A stretch of 64,000 nucleotides of DNA from an uncultured Aquimonas sp. Lineage in GTDB: Bacteria; Pseudomonadota; Gammaproteobacteria; Xanthomonadales; Xanthomonadaceae. Numbering within the stretch: the stretch's first letter is position 1; each line of letters begins with the position of its first letter. The DNA is taken from NCBI RefSeq assembly GCF_937888285.1, contig NZ_CALART010000023.1, positions 38,502 to 102,501 on the forward strand. Reading direction: 5' to 3'. Made by a program: the position numbers and the translations under genes. The notes below the pieces were generated by a model that ran no database searches, was not told where the DNA came from, and worked only from the letters and a program-made list of their open reading frames with translations. Below are positions 42,887 through 52,273 of the stretch, piece by piece.

Positions 42887-45800
42887 ATGAACACATCGAT
42901 GACAGCTTTCTTCGTTCGAGTCGGGTGGCTGGCAGCCATGACCGCACTGGGCACGCTGCTGCCGCTGCAATCAGCGCTGCCGGTGGAGACCGCTGCGGAC
43001 GCGCTGCTGCCCGCGCGTCCGGCCTTCTGGCCCGCGGGCGACGGCTATGAGATCCGCTCCAGCCAGCTGCGTCTGCGCTACTCGGCGCAGGGCGAACTGC
43101 TGCAGTCGGAGTCCTTTCCGCATGCCGGTACGCGCGCCGTGCCGCTGGTCTTCGCCCTGCCGGCAGAAGCCGGTGCGGAAGCCGTCGGCCTGGGCGTGAT
43201 GCGGGGCGGTCCGCCGTGGTCGCGCGCGGCGCAGTGTCTGCGCCATCCCGGGCCGGACGGCACGTGGACTGAGATCCGGCTGGACCGCTTGAACATCGAA
43301 GGCTCGGTGATCGATCCGCCGCCACCGTGGCCTCGCCTCATCGACTACCGCGAGGACGCGTACGAAGCGCCGCGGATCGCCGGTGATGCCGAGGGCATCA
43401 TGTATGCGACCGCCTTTGGTGGCCGACTGCTCGCGTTCGCGCCGGACTGCGAGCGCCTCGACACGAGCGCGCGCGCCCTCAACAACGTTGTCGCTGTCAG
43501 TGCTCGCAGAGAGTTCGCCGGGGCCTTCGTGGTGGAGTGGTCGGCGGACAGCCGTCGCTTTGTGCTGCAGCGGCTGCTGAAGCTGCAGCCGGCCTGGACC
43601 TGGACGATCGAGTCACTGGCTGGCCCGCGCGTGTGGGCGCTGGCGGACGGCAGTGCGCTGCTTGCCCTGCAGGGCGGAGCCTCGGGCGAGATCCAGCTGC
43701 TGCGGCTTGCCGGTGAGGATGGGCGCGTTCTGGCGAATACCCGGGTGGACGGCCAGCAGGTGGCGGGCTTTGCTGAGGTGGGTGATCGTCTACTGCTGGC
43801 GGTGACGCGTGGCAGCGACACCGCCGTGCTGGCGCTGGACCTCGCACTGTCAGTCCGCGAAAGTCACGAGCTGGCATCGCTGCAGGTGCACGGCAGCGTC
43901 GTCAGCGCCGAGCACGGCCTGCACTCGCCCTATTGGCTGGTCTCGGACCAGCGTGGCGCGCTTGGACGCGCGCCCTGGGTGCCCGGTATCGCGTATGCGG
44001 TCCTGCGCCCGCGGGCAGACGCGAGCGTCGACACCCTGAGCCCACTGCAGACCGGACGCCGCCCTGTGCTGGTGGAGCGCTCCGGTGCGGTGCTGCTGAT
44101 GGAGGAATTGGACGGGGGCTGGGATCTCCTGCGCCGCCGGCCCGACGGCAGCGAACAGCGGCTGCCAAGGCCGCAGACACCCGACCCCGCGCGCAGCCTC
44201 GCCCAGGCGACACAGGCCGACCGGTTTGGCGCCCTGGGCATCCATGCCGGCCCCGGCTTCGGCAGCCTGCAGTTCAGCGCCTGGGACAGTGAGGGCAGGG
44301 CGCTCTGGACGCGCTCGCTGTCTGGCTACCAGAGCTACTACGGACGAACGCTCGTCGCGCGCAGTTCGGCGCAGGCGCCGAGCTGTCTGGTCTATCTGGA
44401 TGGCAGCAGCCGGCACGCCCGGCTCGCCTGCTTCTCCAGCGCGGCCGGTGAACTGCTGTTCGATCGGGTTCTGCGCGCGTCGTCCGACAGCGAGTGGGTG
44501 CATCTCGGGCGCGTCGATGCGCAGGGCCGCGTGCGCCTGCTGCTGCAGCGGCTGCCGGTGGGCAACGGCGAGACGCCGCTGGTGCAGCTTTCGATGGACA
44601 GCGAGGGCGCAGTCATCGAGTCCATTCTCGGTGGCAGCATCGCGTTCCCGCATGTTAGCGGCATGCTCTCGCAGGCGAAGGATGGCCGCGCTGTGATCGT
44701 GTTGCCGCAGGTTTCGACGACACGCGTGCTCAGCGTCGATCTCGATCAGCAGACGCGCGTCGAGCGCGATCTCGATGAGCCCAACGCGAGCTGGTGGGTG
44801 GGCGACGTGGACGCGGAGGGCCGCAGCCTGCTGCTGGAGTTCGATGCCGGAGGCCTGAAGGGTCTCATGCGCCTGCATGCACTGGACGCAGACTTGCAGC
44901 CGATCGGCGCGATCGATCTGGCGGGCAGCGCGCTGGCCGGTCTGACCAGCCAGCAGCTGAGGGAATACGCCTGGGCGCTCGATGCCGCAGGCGGGCGCGC
45001 ACTGGTCGCTGTTCGGCGCGAGGCCGGCGTCGAACTGCTGGGGCTGCCTTACCGCGCGGGCGCCGAAGCGCTGCGCCTGCAGCTTCCACTGGCGCCGGAG
45101 CCGCAGTGGCTGCGGCTCGCGGAGTCCGCGCAGCCAGGCTTCTGGCAGCTCGCCACGCTCGCGGGCGAACGCCTTGAGCTGCGCGGCCTGCGCCTGCAGC
45201 CGCTGCGGCTGGCGCCACCAACCTCGATCCAGGTGGCATTGGGCATTGGGCCGAGCGCAGCTTCCCCGGGCTGGGCGCTGTCGCCGGAAGGGCTGTGGAC
45301 GCCACGCCGTCACGCCGTCACGCGAATGGCGCTGGACTCACCGCCGGTGTTGGCGGCGCTGCCCGCTGCCGAGCAGGCGCTCGATGCACGCCACAGCGGC
45401 CTCTGGTACGACCCGCAGTCGACCGGGCAGGGCCTGATGCTCGACGTCGAGGCCGCGAACCATCGCTGGTTCGCCGCGTGGTTCAACTTCGATCGGGCCA
45501 CGCTTGCGTTCGGAACCACGGTGTCCTACCTGCGGCCTGCGCTGCGCTGGTACTCGATGCTGGGGCAGGGTGACGCAGCCTCGGGCATGCCGATTGCGGG
45601 CGCCCTGTACTCGACCGCGGGGGGTCGCTTCGACGGCGGTGCACCGCAGACCGCGGCGCAGGGCCAGGGCTCGCTGCGTGCGATCGATTGCAACACCCTG
45701 GAGTTCTCCTATGCCACATCCGACCCCGCCAATGGCGCGATGCCGGTGCTCTTCGGTGCCCGTCGGCTGCAGCGCCTGGGGCCTGCGCCGGCCGCCTGCG

Positions 45801-46243
45801 GTGGTGCGTCGCTGGCTGAACAGTCGGGTCTGAGCGCTGCGTCGACCGGCAGCTGGGTGCTGGAGGGGCGGCCCAACCAGGGCCTGCTGATGCAGGTCGA
45901 CCCGGGCATTGCGGGAGGTGCGGGGGCAGTCTGGGGCGCATGGTTCGGCTTCGATGCGGGCGAGCCTGATGATGCGCTCGGCCAGCACTGGCTCACCGTG
46001 ACTGGCCGCAGCGCCGCGGGGCAGTCCGGCGTGGTCGAGCTGGAATGGATGCGCACCTTGGGCGGCAGCTTCGATGCGCAGCCCACGCGCAACACGCGGG
46101 TGATCGGCACAGGTCGCCTCCGCTTCACTGCCTGCGATCGTGCGTTGCTGGAGTACAGCTTCGATGCGCCCGGGTTGCCCGGGGATGCGTTCGCGGGGCT
46201 GCAGGGGCAGGTCAACCTGCGGCGCTTCGAGTCCTGTCGCTGA
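42887..46243 (+). CDS. Giant secreted protein with two C-terminal WYDP/GQGL modules, paralogue B
   Basis: A 1,118-residue paralogue of its neighbours. A hydrophobic N-terminus (MTAFFVRVGWLAAMTALGTLLPLQSA) serves as signal peptide. The long central region keeps the phrases LWxxAL, VHGSVVSAEHGLHSPYWLVSD and SCLVYLDGSSRHARLACFSSAAG that parallel paralogues A and C. Module 1 begins near residue 835 with HSGLWYDPQSTGQGLMLDVEA, then LRWYSMLGQGDAASGMPIAGALYSTAGGRFDGGAPQT and CNTLEFSY. Module 2 begins near 987 and ends in NLRRFESC. Module identity between A and B is very high by eye, while the central parts have diverged. The start at 42887 is preferred over the open frame to 42713. It lies 190 nt after paralogue A. 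Confidence 0.78.
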   Translation: MNTSMTAFFVRVGWLAAMTALGTLLPLQSALPVETAADALLPARPAFWPAGDGYEIRSSQLRLRYSAQGELLQSESFPHAGTRAVPLVFALPAEAGAEAVGLGVMRGGPPWSRAAQCLRHPGPDGTWTEIRLDRLNIEGSVIDPPPPWPRLIDYREDAYEAPRIAGDAEGIMYATAFGGRLLAFAPDCERLDTSARALNNVVAVSARREFAGAFVVEWSADSRRFVLQRLLKLQPAWTWTIESLAGPRVWALADGSALLALQGGASGEIQLLRLAGEDGRVLANTRVDGQQVAGFAEVGDRLLLAVTRGSDTAVLALDLALSVRESHELASLQVHGSVVSAEHGLHSPYWLVSDQRGALGRAPWVPGIAYAVLRPRADASVDTLSPLQTGRRPVLVERSGAVLLMEELDGGWDLLRRRPDGSEQRLPRPQTPDPARSLAQATQADRFGALGIHAGPGFGSLQFSAWDSEGRALWTRSLSGYQSYYGRTLVARSSAQAPSCLVYLDGSSRHARLACFSSAAGELLFDRVLRASSDSEWVHLGRVDAQGRVRLLLQRLPVGNGETPLVQLSMDSEGAVIESILGGSIAFPHVSGMLSQAKDGRAVIVLPQVSTTRVLSVDLDQQTRVERDLDEPNASWWVGDVDAEGRSLLLEFDAGGLKGLMRLHALDADLQPIGAIDLAGSALAGLTSQQLREYAWALDAAGGRALVAVRREAGVELLGLPYRAGAEALRLQLPLAPEPQWLRLAESAQPGFWQLATLAGERLELRGLRLQPLRLAPPTSIQVALGIGPSAASPGWALSPEGLWTPRRHAVTRMALDSPPVLAALPAAEQALDARHSGLWYDPQSTGQGLMLDVEAANHRWFAAWFNFDRATLAFGTTVSYLRPALRWYSMLGQGDAASGMPIAGALYSTAGGRFDGGAPQTAAQGQGSLRAIDCNTLEFSYATSDPANGAMPVLFGARRLQRLGPAPAACGGASLAEQSGLSAASTGSWVLEGRPNQGLLMQVDPGIAGGAGAVWGAWFGFDAGEPDDALGQHWLTVTGRSAAGQSGVVELEWMRTLGGSFDAQPTRNTRVIGTGRLRFTACDRALLEYSFDAPGLPGDAFAGLQGQVNLRRFESCR

Positions 46244-46559
46244 GAAGGCTCGGACCCGGGGCTACAAAAAGCAACACTCCTGCAACAGTCCGCTGGCGTG
46301 GTGTTCGTCCAAGATATCCGCGGAGGGTTCTTCGATCGGCACTGCTGCGCGGCTGCGAGCACCTGCAGGCGGTGTCGCAAGCGTGTGCGCGCGATCGACT
46401 CGGACAGCGCGACAGGGCGTTCGACAGTGCGATGCGCTGGGGCGATGCGAGGCTGCTGGACCGCGGTTCGCAGCTGAGGGCGCTCCGGCGCCTCAGTCCG
46501 CGGCTTCAACCGTCCCGATGTCCTTTCCGCGTGTTTTCTTGTCAGCCGAGTATCGAGCG
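46244..46559. other. Intergenic region between giant proteins B and C
   Basis: 316 nt. It probably carries a promoter for paralogue C; I see no symmetric operator or structured RNA. The open plus-strand frame from 46140 does not look coding. Confidence 0.4.
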
Positions 46560-49500
46560 ATGTCTGAACTGAATGTCTGGTCGCGCTGCTCCCGCCTGCT
46601 GAGCCTCTGGCTCGCCGCGGTGTGCATGCCGCTTGTGCCCATGGAGCCTGCGCTGGCCCAGTCCGGCACGGTCCCCACCGAATACTCCCTGCTGCCGCGG
46701 GAGGACGGCTTCGAGCTGCGTGCTCACGGCCAGGTCGTGGGCTACGGTGGCGACGGCAGCTTCCTCGGCAATCGCCTCGATGCCTTCACCGAGACGCCCC
46801 TGAGTGACTACCGCAGCAGCGATCTGTGGGTGCAGGCCCTGCCCGCGCAGAATGGATTCGATCCGGTGGTGATGGTCCAGCGCCGCGCCCAGGCCTGCAC
46901 GCGCGTGCGCATGGAGGATGGCCGCAGTCTGCTGCGCGTTGCCAGCGTGCTGCCCGCGCCACCCGAGCTCAACTTCCTGCCGCCGCCGGGCACGCCCCAA
47001 CCGACGCCGCTCGGCACGCTCGGATGGGCCAACGAGGATCGCGACCCGGCCCACCTCGCCGGGCTGGTCGCGCGGGACAGCCAGGGGGTGATCCACGCCT
47101 TCGATTGGCAGTTCCTGCCGTACACGCTGTTCAACATGCGCAGCTACGGGCCCGACTGCAGTCTGCTCGCCGAGGTGTACAGCGTTCGCGCATTCGACGC
47201 ACACCCGGCCCAACCGGGCGTCTATGTGGTGCGCGACAGGATTCCCGGCTCGGCCCTGCGCCTGTCGCGCCACGAGGCCGGGCAGATGCTGTGGGACATC
47301 GATCTGCCGGCCGCGCTGCAGCTCAGCGCGGGGCAGACGCCCCACCTGTGGCTGCGCGCGCTGGCGGACGGCAGCCTGCTGCTGGTTGGCGGCGGAGGCG
47401 TATCCGCACGGCTGGAGCTGGCGGTCTTCGACGCTGGCGGGCAGGTGCTGCAGCGCGGACAGCTGCCCGGTCGCAGTGTTGCCGCCCTGCGCGAGGAGGG
47501 CGACAGCCTGCTGCTGGCGATCGGTGACAGTGCGGATCGCGCCGGCGCGCGCAGCCTGGTCGAGCTGGACCGCAGCCTGCAGCTCAGGCATCGCACCGAG
47601 CTGGCCGAAGGCTATGTGCTTGGCCCGCTCGGCAGCAGCGCTTCGGGCCTGCGCGGGGCCGAATGGCTGGTGCATGGCGACGACCGCGCGCTCAATGCGG
47701 TGGAGCGCAGCGAGCCCTTGCGCTGGGGCACGCTGCGCCTGCAGCCCGGCGGCGGCGTCCAGTGGCTGCAGCCGATGGGCGAGTTGCGTCCGCGCCTGCG
47801 CTTGGCCGACGGTGCGCTGCTGGTATCGCGCTTCGCCGAGGGCGGCGCCCAGCTGGCCACCGTTCGCGCGGGCTCGGCGCCGGCCTGGCTGCACACGCCG
47901 CGCGTGCAGGTGCCGGAAGTGGCGGGCGTTCCGCTGCAGGCGGCCCTGGACGACGGGCGGGTCGCGCGGCTGCTGCGGCAGGGCAATGTGCGTGAGCTGA
48001 TCGTGCAGCGCGGGCTGCAAACGCTATGGCGGCGCACGCTCGGTCAGGTGCCGCGCTTCAGCACGAACCATCTCTACGCCGAGGTCGAGGCGGGTCGCGT
48101 CTGCGTCTCGGTGTACGACAGTTCGGCGGGCGCGGGTGAGTACGCCCTGCTGTGCTACCGCGCCAGCGACGGCGCGGCCCTGCCGGTGCAGCGCTGGCTG
48201 GGCCAGTCGTTCCCCATCGAGCGCCAGCGCGGTGGCTGGGATGCAGACGGCGCCGCCAGCGTGTTTCTGCTGCGTTCCACCGATTCCAGCGGCTACGCGG
48301 TTCGCCATCTGCGCGCCCCTGCCAGTGGCGAGATGCCGAGCAGTGCGGAGATCACGGTGGCGACCGAGTCGCAGTGCGCGCAGCGCGCGGTGGGCTCACA
48401 CCCGGGGCGCGGCGCTGCCGTGCTGGAGCGCGAGGGCGACAGCTACTTCCTGCGCGCCTACGGCCCCGCCGGCAGCCTGCTCTGGCGGCATGCGCTGCCG
48501 TCCGGGCTGGGCTGCCCTGCGGTGCTCGCCCTGTCCGCTGACGGCGAGGTTCTCGTCGGCGAGCTGGAATTCAGCGGCACCGGCATTCGTCTCCAGGCGC
48601 TGCTGGCGGTGGCGGAAGCGCAGCCCCTGCGCTGGCGCACCGATCTGAGCGCACTCGATCTGAGCCTGCCTGGCCCGACCGTGGAGCGCACGCGCTGGCT
48701 GGATGCGGCGGACGCGGAACAATGGGCGGGCGTGGTGGTGCAGGGCGGCGGCGCGGGCTTGCTGCTGCTGGATCGCGCCAGCGGTGCCGCGCGCGATTTC
48801 GCGCGTCCCACGCTGGGCGCGACGAGTGCGGAGGGCTGGGAGCTGGCGAATGCGTCGCGCGCCGGAGAACTGCTGCTGCTGCAACGTGAGGCCGCGAGCG
48901 CCCATGCCCGCCGACTGCTGCTGCCGAACCTGCGCATCGGCCCGCCCGCGCAGATGCGACTACCCTGGAGCGGCCAGGTCAGCTCGTTGCTGCGGGTGGA
49001 GGAGAGCCTCGAAGCGGTGAGGTTTGTCGAAAGCTCCGTCGAGCCCGTCAGCTGGAGCGCCGTGATTGCGCCGCCGCTGGCGGAGGACAGGGCGGTCGGT
49101 GCCGAGCACAGCGGGCTCTGGTACGACCCGCAGATCACCGGGCAGGGCCTGATGCTGGACGTCGAGGCGGCCACGCAGCGCTGGTTCGCGGCCTGGTTCA
49201 GCTTCCCTGCCGCACTCGAAGCGGCTGCCGCGCCGAACAGACCCAGCCACGAAGGGCTGCGCTGGTACTCCATGCTGGGCCAGGGCAGCGCGTCGGCTGG
49301 CATGCCGGTGGATGCCGTCCTGTATGCGACCGCCAACGGCCGCTTCGATGGCGGCACGCCACAGACCAGCGTCCGCGGGCAGACGCAGCTGCGCGCGATC
49401 GACTGCAACACGATCGAGTTCCAGTACCGCATCGAGCCCGCGCAGGCAGGCGCGGGCCTCGCCGAAGTCGGCGCACGGAGGCTGCAGCGCCTGGGGCCGC

Positions 49501-49958
49501 CGCCGGCCTCCTGCGGCGGTGCGTCGCTGGCCGAACAGTCGGGCCTGCAGGCCGCGTCCACCGGCAGCTGGGTGCTGGAAGGGCGGCCCAGCCAGGGCGT
49601 GCTGATGCAGGTCGATCCCGGCGTTGCGGGGCAGCCGGGCGCGCTGTGGGGCGCCTGGTTCGGCTTCTCGCCCGCGTCGCCGGAGAGTGCCGGGCATCCG
49701 CACTGGCTGACCGTCGCGGGCCGCGGTCTGTCCGGACAGCCGGGCGTGGTCGAGCTGGAGTGGACACGCACCACGGCGGGTCTGCTCGACTCGCTGCCCA
49801 CGACCAACAGCCACGTCGTCGGCAGCGGCCGCCTGCGCTTCACCTCCTGCGACCGCGCGGTGCTGGAGTACAGCTTCCACGCGCCGGGCCTGGCCCTGGA
49901 TGCCTTCTCCGGGCAGCAGGGCCAGGTCAATCTGCGGCGCTTCGCGCCCTGCCGCTGA
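46560..49958 (+). CDS. Giant secreted protein with two C-terminal WYDP/GQGL modules, paralogue C
   Basis: A 1,132-residue exported protein. The signal peptide is within residues 1-34 (LLSLWLAAVCMPLVPMEPALAQ). N-terminal YSLLPREDGFELRAHGQVV resembles paralogue A (YALLPRATGFELRSTRQVL). Central blocks: VRMEDGRSLLRVASVLP, LWLRALADGSLLLVGGGG, LAEGYVLGPLGSSASGLRGAEWLV. Module 1 (about 850-990): EHSGLWYDPQITGQGLMLDVEA, WFAAWFSF, LRWYSMLGQGSASAGMPV, CNTIEFQY, ARRLQRLGPPP. Module 2 (about 1001-1132): GSWVLEGRPSQGVLMQVDPG, LWGAWFGFS, CDRAVLEYSF, RRFAPCR. A hairpin follows at 49979. Two other ATG codons lie just upstream, so the start is not certain by a few residues. Confidence 0.78.
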   Translation: MSELNVWSRCSRLLSLWLAAVCMPLVPMEPALAQSGTVPTEYSLLPREDGFELRAHGQVVGYGGDGSFLGNRLDAFTETPLSDYRSSDLWVQALPAQNGFDPVVMVQRRAQACTRVRMEDGRSLLRVASVLPAPPELNFLPPPGTPQPTPLGTLGWANEDRDPAHLAGLVARDSQGVIHAFDWQFLPYTLFNMRSYGPDCSLLAEVYSVRAFDAHPAQPGVYVVRDRIPGSALRLSRHEAGQMLWDIDLPAALQLSAGQTPHLWLRALADGSLLLVGGGGVSARLELAVFDAGGQVLQRGQLPGRSVAALREEGDSLLLAIGDSADRAGARSLVELDRSLQLRHRTELAEGYVLGPLGSSASGLRGAEWLVHGDDRALNAVERSEPLRWGTLRLQPGGGVQWLQPMGELRPRLRLADGALLVSRFAEGGAQLATVRAGSAPAWLHTPRVQVPEVAGVPLQAALDDGRVARLLRQGNVRELIVQRGLQTLWRRTLGQVPRFSTNHLYAEVEAGRVCVSVYDSSAGAGEYALLCYRASDGAALPVQRWLGQSFPIERQRGGWDADGAASVFLLRSTDSSGYAVRHLRAPASGEMPSSAEITVATESQCAQRAVGSHPGRGAAVLEREGDSYFLRAYGPAGSLLWRHALPSGLGCPAVLALSADGEVLVGELEFSGTGIRLQALLAVAEAQPLRWRTDLSALDLSLPGPTVERTRWLDAADAEQWAGVVVQGGGAGLLLLDRASGAARDFARPTLGATSAEGWELANASRAGELLLLQREAASAHARRLLLPNLRIGPPAQMRLPWSGQVSSLLRVEESLEAVRFVESSVEPVSWSAVIAPPLAEDRAVGAEHSGLWYDPQITGQGLMLDVEAATQRWFAAWFSFPAALEAAAAPNRPSHEGLRWYSMLGQGSASAGMPVDAVLYATANGRFDGGTPQTSVRGQTQLRAIDCNTIEFQYRIEPAQAGAGLAEVGARRLQRLGPPPASCGGASLAEQSGLQAASTGSWVLEGRPSQGVLMQVDPGVAGQPGALWGAWFGFSPASPESAGHPHWLTVAGRGLSGQPGVVELEWTRTTAGLLDSLPTTNSHVVGSGRLRFTSCDRAVLEYSFHAPGLALDAFSGQQGQVNLRRFAPCR

Positions 49959-49978
49959 GTGGGCTGTCAGACCGGCTT

Positions 49979-50007
49979 GCCGACGCGGAGTGGGTCTCCG
50001 CGTCGGC
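49979..50007 (+). terminator. Hairpin after giant protein C
   Basis: GCCGACGCGGAG-TGGGT-CTCCGCGTCGGC, a perfect 12-bp stem 20 nt past the stop at 49958. No T-run, so it could act with Rho or only stabilise the mRNA end. Confidence 0.6.
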
Positions 50008-50130
50008 TGCGTATCCGGCCGCAGGTGACTTTCGGCAGGCCCTGCGCATGACCGCGCTCACCTGCCGCTGCGTGCGTCCCATCGCGAGACTGTCTCCATC
50101 GGCCGCAAGGCCTTCTCACCGGAGACGCCC

Positions 50131-50571
50131 ATGTCCACATCCAGCCTTCGCCTTCATTGGGTTCGCGCCAGCGCCTGCCTTGCGCTGCTGTCCGCCGCTT
50201 CGCTGACGGCAGCCGCCACGCTGGAAGTCGAGATCACCGACATCCGCAGCAGCGAGGGCCAGCTGATGGTCGCGGTGCACGCCAGCGCCGAAGGCTGGGA
50301 CGGCAAGGCGGCGCCCGTTGCCGCCCAGCTGCACGCACCGAGCGGCGAGCGCGCCCTGCTCAGCTTCGAGGGCCTCGCGCCCGGCAGCTATGCGGTGCAG
50401 GTGATGCACGACCAGAACGGCAATGGCGCGCTCGATTCGAATTTCATGGGCATGCCGATCGAGGGCTATGGTTTCAGCAACAACCCCGAGGTGATGCGCA
50501 AGGCCACCTTCGACGAGGCGCGCATCGAAGTGGGCGAGGGCGGCACCCGCATCCAGCTGCGCCTGCGCTGA
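50131..50571 (+). CDS. Secreted DUF2141 family protein
   Basis: A 146-residue exported protein: a signal peptide to about residue 29 (LALLSAASLTAAATLEVE), then a small beta-sandwich of the DUF2141 type with LEVEITDIRSSEGQLMVAVH, LAPGSYAVQVMHDQNGNGALDSNFMGMPIEGYGFSNNP and a final strand RIQLRLR. The D-Q-N-G-N-G-A-L-D loop looks like a calcium site. Function unknown. The carotenoid oxygenase gene begins 16 nt downstream, which makes a two-gene operon likely. Confidence 0.9.
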   Translation: MSTSSLRLHWVRASACLALLSAASLTAAATLEVEITDIRSSEGQLMVAVHASAEGWDGKAAPVAAQLHAPSGERALLSFEGLAPGSYAVQVMHDQNGNGALDSNFMGMPIEGYGFSNNPEVMRKATFDEARIEVGEGGTRIQLRLR

Positions 50572-50587
50572 GGCTCGGGAGCCCGCC

Positions 50588-52093
50588 ATGAACCGTCGTC
50601 GATTCCTTGGCTCACTGGCCGCGGCCGCCAGTGGCCTGCTGATCGCCCCGCGACTGCTGCGCGCCGAGACCGCTGTTGATGCGTTCGCGCGCGGACGCGC
50701 CGCCCACCCCTATCTCGCCGGCTGGCAGAGCATCGACGGTGACGCCTTCGGGCCCAGTGATGTCGTGCTGGAAGGGCGACTGCCCGAGGGTTTGGCCGGC
50801 ACCCTGTATCGCAACGGCCCCGCTCTGTTCGAGCGCGGCGGCCAGCGCTACACGCACTGGTTCGATGGCGATGGCCTGGTGCATGCCTGGAAGATCGGCC
50901 CGCAGGGCATCGAGCATCGCGCGCGCATGGTCGGCACCTCCAAGTTTCGGCGCGAGCAGCAGGCCGGTCGCTTCCTGCTGCCGGCCGCTGGCTCGCGCAT
51001 CGAGAATCCGCTGGCCGTGCGCAACAACGACGATGTCAACACCGCCAACACCTCGGTCACGCTGATCGACGGTCGCCTGTTCGCCCTGTGGGAGGCCGGC
51101 TCAGCCTACGAGCTGCATCCCGACACGCTGGACACGCTGGGCCCGGTGACCTGGGCGTCGGGCATGGAAGCCGCGCCCTTCTCTGCGCATCCGCTGCGCG
51201 AGGGCGACGGCACGACCTGGAACTTCGGCTCGCTGGATGTGCTGGGCGGCAGCGGTCTGCTCATCTGGCGGATCGGTGCCGATGGCCATCTGCTGGGACA
51301 GCAGCTGCTGCCGACACCCGCGCCCGGCTACCTGCATGCCTTCGCGATGACCGAGCGTCATCTGGTGTTCGTGCTCACGCCCTACCGCATGGGCGACAGC
51401 GGGCCCTTCTTCGAGCGTCTCAAGTTCGCGCCCGATCTGCCCTGCCGCATCGCCGTGGTGCCCAAGGATGCACTCGATGCGCCGCGCTGGTTCGAGGCCG
51501 ACTTCGGCATGGCCTACCACTTCGGCGATGCCTTCGAGCGCGAAGGCGTGATCGAGCTGCGCGCGGTACTGCACAGCGACGTCGCGGATGCGGTGTCGCC
51601 GATGGCAGCCGCCATGCGTGGCGAACCGAGGGCGATCGTCGAGGACCGCGGCCCCCGGCTGACCACGCTGCGCCTCGACATGAAGTCCGGCCACGCGCAG
51701 TGGATCGACCATGACCAGTACGGCCTGGAGTTCCCGCAGTTCGACCCGCGATCGCCGGGTGACCGTGGCGCGCGGCTGTATGCGCCGGCAAACGTCGGCG
51801 AGCGCGAGGTGCCCTACTTCAACGGCGTTGCCGCCATCGACCTGCAGCGCGGGCGCCGCCAGCAGCACCGCTACGGTGCGCAGGTGCTGGCCGAAGAGCA
51901 TCTGTTCGTGCCGCGGCCGGGCAGCAGGCGCGCCAACGACGGCTGGCTGCTCGGCACCGTGCTCGACAGCGCCCGCGATCGCAGTGGCCTCGCGGTGCTG
52001 GATGCGCAGCGCATCGAAAACGGCCCGATCGCGATGGCCTGGCTGCCGCGCAGCTTTCCGCTGGGCTTCCACGGGCACTTCGCGCCGGCCTGA
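50588..52093 (+). CDS. Tat-exported carotenoid oxygenase (RPE65/CCD family)
   Basis: A 501-residue non-heme iron dioxygenase that cleaves double bonds of carotenoids or stilbenes. A Tat signal (NRRRFLGSLAAAASGLLIAPRLLRA) opens it. Iron-ligand histidines can be placed by family motifs: His201 in APFSAHPLRE, His250 in GYLHAFAMTE, His311 in GMAYHFGDAFE and His495 in the C-terminal GFHGHF. RNGPALFERGG and HWFDGDGLVHAW are also family blocks. Export by Tat is unusual for an enzyme acting on membrane carotenoids, but is found in this family in some proteobacteria. Cotranscribed with the DUF2141 gene; pathway partner unknown. Confidence 0.9.
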   Translation: MNRRRFLGSLAAAASGLLIAPRLLRAETAVDAFARGRAAHPYLAGWQSIDGDAFGPSDVVLEGRLPEGLAGTLYRNGPALFERGGQRYTHWFDGDGLVHAWKIGPQGIEHRARMVGTSKFRREQQAGRFLLPAAGSRIENPLAVRNNDDVNTANTSVTLIDGRLFALWEAGSAYELHPDTLDTLGPVTWASGMEAAPFSAHPLREGDGTTWNFGSLDVLGGSGLLIWRIGADGHLLGQQLLPTPAPGYLHAFAMTERHLVFVLTPYRMGDSGPFFERLKFAPDLPCRIAVVPKDALDAPRWFEADFGMAYHFGDAFEREGVIELRAVLHSDVADAVSPMAAAMRGEPRAIVEDRGPRLTTLRLDMKSGHAQWIDHDQYGLEFPQFDPRSPGDRGARLYAPANVGEREVPYFNGVAAIDLQRGRRQQHRYGAQVLAEEHLFVPRPGSRRANDGWLLGTVLDSARDRSGLAVLDAQRIENGPIAMAWLPRSFPLGFHGHFAPA

Positions 52094-52273
52094 AGCGGCC
52101 GCGTGGCGATGGCCGAACCGGTCGCTGCAGCCCGGTCCTGCAGGTCGTGCTGGACCCGCGCTTGGCCCGGCGTCCTGTGCTCGCCCGCGGGTCGAATGGA
52201 CGCGGGCGCGGCTCTGGTGTCGCCGCGTGCACATGTCCAGAATGCGCCAGAACCGTGGTCGATCCGGAACCCG

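Noticed and set aside
43850..45313. 487-codon minus-strand frame inside giant paralogue B, with similar large frames under A and C
   Set aside because: These are mirror frames that arise in GC-rich DNA on the strand opposite each giant gene; they lack signal peptides and consistent homologous motifs among the three copies.
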